NCBI GenBank assembly: GCA_012931725.1
Contig: CM022945.1
Coordinates: 150,477,480-150,541,479 of the forward strand
Direction of reading: 5' to 3'
Length of the DNA: 64,000 nt
Origin: Litsea cubeba
Taxonomy: Eukaryota > Streptophyta > Magnoliopsida > Laurales > Lauraceae
Numbering within the stretch: the first letter of the stretch is position 1; each line of letters opens with the position of its first letter. The notes beneath the pieces are model-generated. The model ran no database searches and was not told the DNA's origin. It saw only the letters and a list, made by a program, of their open reading frames with translations. Shown here in pieces: positions 42,230 to 52,530 of this stretch. The position numbers and the translations under genes were made by a program.

Positions 42230-43190
42230 ATGAACCAATACCTACATTGAGGACGGTTATATCCAATGTTCAAGATCGCCAATTCTAGAACTTGATTATA
42301 CAAAAATCTGGGCCGAGAAAATGAACAGTTCATTGAGGCATGAGACCCACTAGGCTTATGTTTTTTCAAGTTAAGACTAATATAGTATAGACAAAAAGAC
42401 GAAAACACACTATAAAGGAACCTGTTTTCTTGCAATGTAAGAACAACATCACCCACAGCACCAGTAAATTAACAAAATAAAAAAAATAAGAGGAAGCCTG
42501 CAATTGGCTAAAACAACCAGACCCACGGGCTGGGCCAAGAAAAAGAGGAAGAACAAAGTATTAGATGAAGCAATTCATGCAATTGTGGTTTGTCTGATAA
42601 GCTGCAAACCAGGACCAAGCACTTCTCATATATGATTAAAGGAAGAAAGAAATTCATCTAGCACTTTTTATAATATAGGACCCAAATAACCATGCATCAT
42701 ATATATGCACCTATTTTACCTCAATTAAGTGTTTCTAACATCATCTAAAATAACTTAAAAGACATTAATTCTTAAAGTAGTTGAAAAGGGCTCCTAGAGG
42801 CTGCATCTTGCCTCATAGCACCTAGGCCATCCATCTTATATTAAAGAATGCATATTAATTAAAAAAAGGAAAATGAAAAACAATCAACATAAATGCCCAC
42901 GCTATCTTAAGAACATAGTAACTAGTGGTTACGATGGCTACGCTCAATTTAGCTAAAACAACTAAAAACCCAAGGTCAATAGTGGACCCCCCTGAATTTC
43001 ACCGGACCGCATCGAGGCACCATTATGCAGTGCACAACCGTACCCCTTCTCCATTCTCCTCCTTGTCCTCCTTGTTTATAGAAGTTGAGGACGTGTGGAA
43101 AAATGAAGTAAAATTTTCTATGATCGATATAGTGATCAATCATCTACTTTATCGATCTTCCTTTTCCATCCGTTTTCAATTACATTCTTA
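42230..43190. other. AT-rich intergenic DNA
   Basis: I see no gene, repeat end or RNA gene here. Confidence 0.5.
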
Positions 43191-43199
43191 GCACGATGC

Positions 43200-43440
43200 C
43201 TAATACCTTAAAGCCCAATGGCCCCAATCCAATCTTTTACTGTTTGAACTTCAACTCGGGTCTTTGGACTGGTCAGCCCAGTTACGTTCCAAACTACCGA
43301 AACCCTAACCCTAGCAACCCTCTCATCTATATAAACAACGCATTCCAGTCCCTTTCTTACCCCGTCTGCCTCTTCCTCTCGCTTACTTAGTCTCATCCCC
43401 CTTTCTTCCCCAACTCTCCTTCAAAGAAGGAAGCCCTCTC
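43200..43440 (+). promoter_or_regulatory. Housekeeping-type plant promoter signature
   Basis: Two TGGGCY 'site II' elements on the minus strand (AAGCCCAAT at 43211, CAGCCCA at 43274), a telo-box AAACCCTAA (43300-43308) and TATATAAA (43328-43335) occur in the usual order, then a CT-rich leader (43345-43440). This combination is typical of plant ribosomal-protein, translation-factor and snoRNA genes. I could not identify the transcript: no coding exon or C/D-box pair is evident downstream. It may drive a non-coding RNA or be a stranded promoter copy. Confidence 0.45.
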
Positions 43441-43554
43441 TGTCTTTTTCTTATTTGAAAGAAGAAGAGGATGGGTATGATATGGAATGAGAGTTTCTGT
43501 CTTTTTCTTATTTGAAAGAAGAAGAGGATGGGTATGATATGGAATGAGAGTTGG
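43441..43554. repeat. 57-bp tandem duplication
   Basis: TGTCTTTTTCTTATTTGAAA continuing through GGATGGGTATGATATGGAAT is present twice in direct succession (43441-43497, 43498-43554), practically identical, so recent. It lies in the putative leader of the promoter-like region. Confidence 0.9.
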
Positions 43555-43930
43555 TTTCTTGGAGCTTGAGGATTAGGGGTATATGGAAAGCACCTTTCTT
43601 ATTTTACTTTGAAAGAAGTTTTGCTTTCCTATACCACTTAATCCTTTGGTTTCATGTGACTCCTCTCTTTCCTTCTCTACCCTTACTACTGTTGGTTGGT
43701 ATCTTGTTGTGTGTCTCCTTCCTTTCAGATATCTAAGGTGTTTTCTTCTCTTAACATGTTTCTTTTAATGGGGTTGTTTTATTTTGCTCTTGGGTTTTTT
43801 TTTTTTGTTTGAACAAATAGTTGCATGGATACGATCTTCTATTGATTTTTAGTTATATTTGGTAGATTATATTGAGATGGAGTTTCTATTTAGGCTTTTC
43901 TTTTCACTGCCTCTTGGAAATATATTGTAG

Positions 43931-44220
43931 GCCCGTTTGGCATTTTACTATTAAAGTCAAGTGGAGTGAAGTGAAATGAAAAGTATGAATAAAATATGTA
44001 GTGGGTTATGATGGTATTTTGTTTTTAGTTGTTTGGAATGGAATATTGTTGACTTTTGGTATGGGAAATGGAGTTTTTTTATCTTTTAGTTAATAAATGT
44101 GGTTACTTTTTGACTTTTTGTTGGAAAAGTTGGAGGGAGTTTTGAGAAAAAGTGCTTTTGATGTGATGTTTAGGATGATTTAACTTTACTTGACTTTACT
44201 AGTCAAGTTACCAAACGGGC
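43931..44220. mobile_element. MITE-like element M2
   Basis: 290 bp with terminal inverted repeats GCCCGTTTGGCA and GCCCGTTTGGTA (right end read in reverse). Non-coding. Flanks are TGTAG and TTAGG, so the target duplication is not resolved. GCCCGTTTGG ends are common in plant MITEs. Confidence 0.6.
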
Positions 44221-46012
44221 TTAGGGTTTGTCTTAGTGTTTTGGTGTATCAATAAGATTTTTAATCGGTCGGTTTACATAAGGATTTTATGTTTTTGGAC
44301 TTTGTATGATTTTTATCATCCTTTTCTATGAAGATTCTGAAAACAGAGATCGTTTTCTTATCGTTTGAACGCCGAATATGTATGCTTTTTATGGACTTTC
44401 AATGCATTTTAAGTTTTGTATCTCAGATCAGATAAGAAGGAATGGAGAGTTCTTTCTTTTGAGATTATGATGGGTATGATATGATTTTAGTGGCTATGCA
44501 TATTTGTTTGTTTTAATCCAACGAATTGGGGTTCGTCCACCTTTGGAGAAATGTTAGCAAAAATTCATCTTTTTAATCAAACCAGATCAAATCCTTTGAT
44601 CGATTGAGTATCGTAATTGGTATGTATGGGTCAGTTGTTAGTTTATTTAATTGCTTGCCCTTAATCATTAATTTGCTGCACTCAAATACTTTGTCTTTGA
44701 TATATTGATTTTAGACTCAAAACTGTATTTTATTGAAGGTTTGTTTGGTGCTGACTTTTAAAGGTTTTTAACCCATCCCTCCCCCCCCCCCCCCCCTTTT
44801 TTTTTTACTGTGATTAAAGGTGAAGATCTATAAAGAATTTCTTCTGTGAAATATATGAACTTGGCCTAAATGCATATCAAATTTTCTCTTATTGGAAATG
44901 ATTATCCACACATCAAGTTACTTAGTTGGAGTGATTCATTTGTAAGAGGGAAGTGAGAATTTAGAAAGAAAGGTGAAGATCTACGGTTGTCCATCAAATA
45001 GCCTCTCTTTTCTCTCATTTGCAAATGGGCACATATTGGCGTTGGAGGTTATCTTCCTATTTTGTCTGGTTAAATTTTCTTTTATCTGTCTACTGGTAGT
45101 ATACTCAAAAGCATCTGAAAGTCTAATTTTGATGCATTTGGAGCAGTCTCATTTGGGCAACTTTGTTTTGTACTCCACAAAAGCAGTGGAAGCTCTTTTG
45201 GCATTTCTTCAAAACCAACCATTCAACTGAAGGATTTCAAATTGTAATGCAAACTGTTGAAATCTCGTATTTACATCGGAGGAAGACTAGGGATGCTTAC
45301 TGGCATTCAGGTACATGGATGGGGGGATGGGTGTATTCTACTAATTTTGAAGATTGGAATGGATGACTGTGCCAACACTCCCTCCAGTTTCTTCTATTGT
45401 ATTTCTGCAATTTCTTGTACTTCCAGCTTTTGGCCACTGAACTGGCACCTTCTTTAGTAATTATTTTAGGCCCCAACTCACTGTATTATGTTTTTTTTTT
45501 TCTTTTGTTTCTGAGTCAGCTGTTTATGGGGCAATCTGATGTACTAGAACTTTGCAATTTTTTGAATCTTTAATTGATACAGCTGCGGCTACCCAATTCA
45601 CAACTGATTTAATGGTTTTGATTGAATGAGTTGCTCTATTTGGCGGTGCATATGTGATCACATAAATTGAAAGCCACTCCTTTAAATCCAAAAGATGATG
45701 GACCTAGTGGAAGGAGGAGGAAAAAAGGTTTTCTGAATTCTATCACCACACAAGGATTAACACATCCTTTCAAATTAAAATGAATTCTTATCTCTATCAT
45801 CATATAAGGATGAACACATACTTATTGGCAACTATGAGTTCCTTATGAGGGAGGTCCGTCACTTTGTGATTGGGTTCACCCCTACCCACATGTAAACACA
45901 AGTGGGGCCATCATAGATGCCAACAAGGTTGATATTTTCGGCAAAGATGAGATCTCAAAGGATTTTAATAAATATATTTTCTATACCTGTTTCCATCTGT
46001 GAAGGAAACATA
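44221..46012. other. Intergenic DNA with a homopolymer tract and a shared block
   Basis: A run of about 18 C followed by about 10 T lies at 44780-44808, a spot prone to assembly error. 45548-45690 matches 58249-58385 (TTTAATTGATACAG, CAC AA(C/T)TGATTTAATGG, TGATCACATAAATTGAAAGCC), a second pair of duplicated non-coding DNA. Short open frames near 44973-45366 are not recognised. Confidence 0.5.
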
Positions 46013-46741
46013 TCTCGACAAAGTTGTATCCTTCCATTATAAATAGAAAATACTCAAAGCTATATAGTAATTTTATATATTAAAGCAAAGGGGGAGGTGG
46101 GTTGGGGGGTGCCACCTCACCCCTGAAAATTCTCTCCTTTCAGAGAAATGCCCAATAATAAAAAAAAAGAGGAAAAGAGGGAGGGATCAACTGTTTTCAC
46201 GTGACAGTAGAGTCTTCTGAGATCTGGGAATGAGAGTCCCAGATCCGGGAAACTCTTCCCTCCAGCCCATTAAACACAAGAAAAAAAAAAGGTGGGGGAG
46301 ATAGAATATGTACCCAAACAACCAAATCTCAAAACAAACACGATTTCGAGAAAACCCATCCACCAAAACAAGAAACTGGAACCAAAAAGCACAAAAAAAA
46401 AAAAAGTTGGGGAGGGAGAATTCATACCTCTACAGGCGCAGATGGGAGGACAGAGAGAGGGCATTGGGATTGGAGGGCGGTGATGAAGAGAGGGGGCCGA
46501 GGAGGGCAGAGAGAAGAACATGAGGCGAATCGAAGCGCTGAAACGGCGTAGATGCAGAGGTCCCCTGCGGATCTGCACCCATTGCACCTCTCCTTTTTTT
46601 TTCTTCTTTCTTCTCTTCCTCTACTTCCCCATCTTATCCTTTCCCTTCTCCATCTCATTGCTGCACCTGCATATACCCACTCTGCTGCACTACGCCGTTT
46701 TCTTTATCTCTCTCTATCGTTATCTTTATGGGGTAGAGGAT

Positions 46742-46928
46742 TGGGTGGGGTTTTCGGCTCCAAGTTCCCCACCAGATTCGCCGGTCAGATCCGAGGGTTC
46801 GCCGTCGGCGGCTACATCGACGGGAAGAACGACCGCTGGTTAGACGATTGTCTCATATAATGTATTGTTTAGTGGGAAGAAGGCGCTCGAGAATGCCGGC
46901 CTCGGACCCGATCTCATGGACGGAAAGG
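46742..46928 (+). pseudogene. Unidentified gene fragment inside HelA
   Basis: The frame GSKFPTRFAGQIRGFAVGGY, continuing to DGKNDRWLDDCLI, has nearly all third positions G or C, unlike the AT-rich surroundings, and so looks like real former coding DNA. After a short gap GKKALENAGLGPDLMDGK ends at a good donor (AAAG|GTAATC). The next candidate exon, KVYMYFRGCQELRSDAV, follows a TTGCAG acceptor at about 47113. I do not recognise the parent gene. Probably captured host exons. Confidence 0.5.
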
Positions 46929-46995
46929 TAATCTTTATCTTCATCTTCCTTCCTCTTCTTCTCCATCCCCTTCTTCCTCCAGTGCACACGCTCTG

Positions 46996-47637
46996 AACCC
47001 ATCTCTTTTTTCTTCTTTCTTTTTCTTTTCTATTTTTTTTCCTCTGTGATTTAAACAACCAATATATAATATGTTCAATAATGTCGTTGTTTGCTTCCCT
47101 TTTCTTCTTGCAGAAAGTTTACATGTATTTCAGAGGGTGCCAAGAATTGAGGTCTGATGCTGTGATCTGTCTTCTCATATAATGTCTGTTCTTTGCTTTC
47201 CTTTTGCTCAGTAATATATGTTCTGTAATATAGATTACTTTATTTAGGTTCTGTAATCTTAGATTGTTTATACATTATTGATCATTATTAACAGGTGAGG
47301 ATAGTGTGTAGTTTTGAACCCATCTCTTTTTCTTTCTTTCTTTTTCTTTTCTATTTTTTTTCCTCTGTGATTTAAACAACTAATATATAATATGTTCAAT
47401 AATGTCTGTTGTTTGCTTCCCTTTTCTTCCTGCAGAAAGTTTACATGTATTTCAGAGGGTGCCAAGAATTGAGGTCTGATGCTGTGATCTGTCTTCTCAT
47501 ATAATGTCTGTTCTTTGCTTCCCTTTTGCTCAGTAATATATGTTCTGTAATATAGATAACTTTATATAGGTTCTGTAATATAGATTGTTTATACATTATT
47601 GATCATTATTAACAGGTGAGGACAGTGTGTAGTTTTG
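46996..47637. repeat. 321-bp tandem duplication containing an exon-like segment
   Basis: 46996-47316 and 47317 to about 47637 are near-identical, from GAACCCATCTCTTTTT to GTGTGTAGTTTTGA. Each copy contains a pyrimidine tract, an AG acceptor and the AAAGTTTACATGTATTTCAG exon-like stretch. Differences are few (for example GAGGATAG/GAGGACAG), so it is fairly recent. Confidence 0.88.
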
Positions 47638-49446
47638 AGGTCTCTTTTCTGTTGTGTAGTGTTATGCTGTTTTTCTTTTTTGTTCTCCTTTGTTCAGCTT
47701 TTCTCTTTTAGTTTTCTGTTTGGCCCTTTTGCCAAGTTTGGGATGACTTTTTTTTTTTTTATAAGCCTCCCCTTTTTGTTTTTCCCTGTAATTTGGGGGC
47801 TTTATGCCCATGTCCCTCTTTTCTCTATCGGACATACGGTTTATATCTATAGACCACAGAAACTTTAATTCTCAGCTGCCATCCATTTTGACAAGGCCAC
47901 GGGTTTTGTGGTGTTGAGGTGTTGACGGTGTACTTTGTGGGCACTCTATCTAAAATGAAGAGACGACAAAAACAAAAAATAAAGAATGAAGAATGGATGA
48001 AAAATGACATTAAGTGTCAATGTTATTATTATTTCAATTGTTATTGTTATTGATGATGATGTTGATGTCACTGTTATTAATTTAAAAGATACTAAAGCTC
48101 TCTTATATAAATTTTATTTAGTGATTGGTGATGAAAGTGATGTGCCTGCTTTCTATAAATGGGCCGTTGATGGGCAAGGCCCACAAAGGAATGTCTTGCC
48201 CACAAAGGAATGTTGAAGAAAGGTCCATAAAGATAAGTACATTTATTTTAGAGGCTAAGGTTTATTTGAGATGGGCCTTTACCCAGTACTGGAAAATTGG
48301 TACTTGGCTATGCTTTTTGCTCAGTAATGTAGCGCACACAAAATAAATGGGCAAAAAAGTAAAATTAAAAAATTAAAAATCAGTTGATTGTGATACAATA
48401 CATGTACGTATTTATTGCTAAGAAAATGTTAAATAGTGTAGACACTACACAATACTATTATATGTACATCCACAATTACCTAAGAGGGACAAAAGTTTCC
48501 AATATTTGAGATCCTAATGCGCGGTCAGTCAATATAAAAATCTTGCAGTAGGCTTGCAACAGTTTGGCGAATTATAAGACATACATCCAAGTCGGTACTA
48601 CACGTGCATCAATAATATTTAATATTTAATATACAGTAACTATATGTTCTCTATACAATTTTCTCATTGGCTGGTCCCATTCTAAAATCATACTCCTCTG
48701 AGGACTACAAGAGGATCACTACAAATTAAAAAGCTTCAGATGATCAAGAGTTGCTATGTAAGTGAGTCACATGTTGTGGGTCCCACTCCCTTCACTCACA
48801 TGAAGATGGTTTGCAACACAGATACTGGAATACTCATATCATATTGGAAGACTCAAGTGATAACATTCTTAAACTAAGAATTAATTTGCCTATTTTTATT
48901 TTATGCTAGACAGGTAAGTGATATTACTTTTTTTTGTGATAACCTGCATGCCTTTTTGACCTCTACACAGTTGTGTGAGATGAGACACATTAACCGCTTG
49001 GGTGTTTCCTATTTCTCGAGAATTAGTATGTCTTATTTTCTTTCCAATTATAGTTAATAAAAGATTAAGTTTATTTTTAAATCACATGAATATCATACAA
49101 ATGGAAATACATTACCATGCCATATTGTCGCTATAAATATGATCATCTACATTTTTTGTGTGGCCGCACCGTTAGATTGAACACATGATAGTGTTGTGAG
49201 CATTAATATAAGGATTAATATATTATTATGCATATGACTCTTGTTTAGTGATCTCGCAAAAAATAAAGTTTTTTTTTTTTAGGAATAATTTTGCTATATT
49301 TACTATTAGAGTGCATATTAAAAACACAAGTCATTTCAAATTATTAGGTAATCATTTTTCAAATATTTATCCTTTTGATATGTGTTTCCAATTTTTAATA
49401 TATTTATCTTTTTGGGCCTGGGCTTAGCACAGGCGTTTGTTGCTAG

Positions 49447-49504
49447 TTAACTAATTAAGTTAAAGTAAAGTGAATCCAGACTAGAAATGACAAAGGTGTC
49501 ATGA
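49447..49504. repeat. M1-like flank between HelA and HelB
   Basis: TTAACTAATTAAGTTAAAGT and onward; homologous to the DNA after HelB (51262-51320) and to part of M1 (about 41937-41980). Confidence 0.6.
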
Positions 49505-51261
49505 TCTCGACAAAGTTGTATCATTCCATTATAAATAGAAAATACTTAAAGTTAAACCTTTGCGTGTTTGGCAATTATATATATTAAAGCAAAGGGGGAG
49601 GTTGTCTGTGAGGGGTGTCACTCTCATAAGAGATTTTTATGAACGTTTGAATTTGAGTCATATTTCTTGCCATTATCCAAATTATAAGCAAATCTTTACA
49701 GTCGGTTTGTTTTTATTTCTTTAGATTTTCAATCATCAATGGGTCCCATGTTAAATATGTTTTGTGGGCTTTACCGATGAATGAAATCCTTGGATGAAAT
49801 CCCAATGGCCTTCTCTTAACCACTTTTTTTTTAAGAGTGGGCGCCACTGACGGAGGGAGGCAAGCCTGTTGGCCGTTGTCTGATTTCTTAATGGATGCAA
49901 ATCAATTAGTGAGCCCTGCACTTTAATTTTTTTACAATGGGACCCACTCTTGGATTAATATAGCTCATTTACTCTCCTTTCAGTTTTTTTCCCCAAATGG
50001 ATGGTTCCAGTAGTGCGCACCAGTTCGTATTAAATATATTTCAATATTGGACTCTAGTATTGGATGAAATCCCAATGGCCTTCTCTTAATCCATTTTTTC
50101 CAAGAGTGGGCCCCACTGATGGAGGGAGGTAAGCCCCGTTGTCTGGTTTCTTAATGGATGCAAATCAATTAGTGGGCCCCGCACATTTAACTTATTTCTG
50201 CAATGGGACCCACTCATGGATTATGCATAGATATTAGTTTTCTAGGTCAATATGTGTCCGTAGTGGGCAATCAGATTGGGTTGGTATCGTACACAAGCTT
50301 AATTTCTTTGATAATTGTTAGGATGTCATTTGTGTGCACATGAGTTAGAACTATTAGAAACATACTATGATGACTCATATCTATATCCACGTACACTTAT
50401 CCCATGCAATGTACATCTTTTATGTTTTTTTTTTCTTCTCTTACACTTGTTCGCCCCCTCTTTTTTAATTTTTTTTCTTATACTATCAATCATCTGTGGG
50501 GGGCTATTGTTCCATCACCATAAATCCAGATGTGGTGTGTGGCCCATTGAGGATGAAATCATTTGATTTCCATTTCCTTTCTTCTTATCTTCCCTTTTTT
50601 CTTCTTTAGATGCAGAGCCATCAGTGGGTCCTACATGTTAAAAACATTTCAAGGGTAGCCCCCACTTATGGAACAAACATGTTAATTTTTTTTATCCCTT
50701 TCTTTTGGTTCTTTTTAATAGATGTAGATCCATCCGGTTTGTTTTCTTCTCTTATATTTTCAATCTTCAATAGTATAATATACCCGTAAATGAGATGGTC
50801 GTAATTGTCAATGCCTTTAAATTCAAGGGGTCATCGTGTTATATAAATTTACTTTATTTTATATTTATTTTCATACGTAGAAATTTTTTTAATATTCAAA
50901 GATAATAAAAGAATAACTTATTTTATATTTATTTTATCTTAACAATATTTCAAAAGAATTATTAAATTTTAACATATTTTGATTTTTTGCCCGGGCACGG
51001 GCGTTTGTCGTACACTCATCCCATGCAATGTACATCTTTTATATTTTTTTTCTTCTCTTACACTTGTTCGCCCCCCTCTCTTTCAATTTTTTTTTACTTT
51101 ATTTTATATTTAGTTTCATACATAGAAAAATTTTTAATATTCAAAGATAATAAAAAAACTTCTTTTATATTTATTTTATCTTAACAATATTTCAAAAGAA
51201 TTCTTAAATTTCAACATATTTTCATTCTTTGCCCGGGCTTAGCACGAGCCTTTGTTGCTAG
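49505..51261 (+). mobile_element. Helitron-like element HelB
   Basis: 3' end GCCCGGGCTTAGCACGAGC (stem with one mismatch) then CTAG|T (51258-51262). The 5' end is either TCTCGACAAAG after A (49505) or TTATATATATTAAAGC (49575). The second choice is favoured because the bases left of it (TTTGGCAA) and right of the 3' end (TTAACTAG) join to GGCAATTAACTAG, exactly a piece of M1. Inside, 50850-51008 repeats the last 160 bp, including a damaged terminus (GCCCGGGCACGGGC, no CTAG). 50389-50480 is repeated at 51009-51090. Non-autonomous. Confidence 0.62.
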
Positions 51262-51569
51262 TTAACTAGTTAAGTTAAAAGTAAAGTGAATCCATACAAG
51301 AATTAATAAGGTGTCGTATCAAAAATTCATAATTTTAAAATTCCTTTTAATTTTTTCAAAAAAGAGCAAAAAATCAATTTCGTTTCTCTACTAAAAGATA
51401 AAAAAACTCCACTTTTCTATACATAAAATCTATCATAACCCCTTATATTTTATTATAATCTAATTTTTTTGAGGTCCCTCAAAGCATGACTTTGTGTCAG
51501 TGAGATATCTCATTAATAATGGTCAACTACCATTTAATTGGTCACGATTAATGGAATCTCATTAATGAG

Positions 51570-52380
51570 GTTTTCAAATAAATTTTAAAAGACACAAATA
51601 ATTCTCAAAATAATGCATATAAATTTCAAAAAATGCAATAATTTAAAAAAAAAGCAATAAATTAAAAAAAGAAATAAATTTTAAAAGAACGCTGATAAAT
51701 TTAAAAAGATGTAAATAAGTTTCAAAAGATCCAAATAAATTTCAGAAACTGTAAATAAATTTCAAAAGACTCAAATAAATCTCAAAAGATCCAAAGAAAA
51801 TTAAAAAAATGTAAATAAATTTCAAAAGACGCAAATGAATTTCAAAAGACAAAAATAAAATTCAAAAGATGTAAATAAAATTAAAAAATATAAATAAATT
51901 TAAAAAAAAACATAAATATATTTTCCAAAGATAAGATAAATCAATTTTTCAAATTTAAGAAAAATTTACCAAAAACACAAATAGATCTAAAAATAAGTTA
52001 AATTTATTTAAAAAATACAAATAAGTTTCAAAAGACACAAATAAAATTCAAAAACACAAATAAATCTAAAAAAAATACAAATAAATTTGCTAAAAGCACA
52101 GAAAGATTCTTTCAAAAACTCAGTTAAAATTTCCAAAATAGAGATAAATTTGTTAGGACTCAGATAAATTTGTTCCAGAAGTCAGATAAATAGCCAAAGA
52201 CTCAGATAGATTTATTAAAAACTCAAATAAATTTGTTTCCGAACTCAAATAAATTTACGCAAAACTCAAATAAATTTGACAGAAACTCATATAAATTTGT
52301 CAAAAATGCAGATGAATTTGACAAAAACTTAGATAAATTTTACAAAAAACTCAGATAAATCTACTAAAAACTCATAGATT
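51570..52380. repeat. Degenerate AT-rich minisatellite
   Basis: Successive variants of CAAATAAATTTCAAAAGA and, further on, CTCAGATAAATTTGTCAAAAA, about 17-22 bases each, fill roughly 800 bp. No gene. The unit drifts gradually along the array, suggesting old stepwise expansion. Confidence 0.8.
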
Positions 52381-52530
52381 TGTCAAAAACGATATAACAG
52401 CCCTGTTGCCTTCCTTCTCTGGCGATGGTGCAGCACCGTCGTCCGTCGACTACGTTCGACAACGATTAGAAAACTACAGTGGCAGCTACAACCAGACCGG
52501 CAGACTTTCTTCCTTCTCAATCGATCCAAC

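Larger units (their letters stand above)
46013..49446 (+). mobile_element. Helitron-like element HelA
   Basis: The 3' end is good: GCCTGGGCTTAGCACAGGC folds into a stem of five pairs, a mismatch, two more pairs and a 3-base loop, and is followed after 8 bases by CTAG|T (49443-49447), the Helitron terminus and T of the target. The 5' end is less sure: TCTCGACAAAG preceded by A (46013), or TTTTATATATTAAAGC (46071), both shared with HelB. No RepHel protein, so non-autonomous. It carries gene-like DNA (46742-46928) and a tandem duplication (46996-47636). Confidence 0.6.

Noticed and set aside
43441..45500. snoRNA cluster behind the telo-box promoter
   Set aside because: I could not find a convincing RTGATGA/CTGA box pair.
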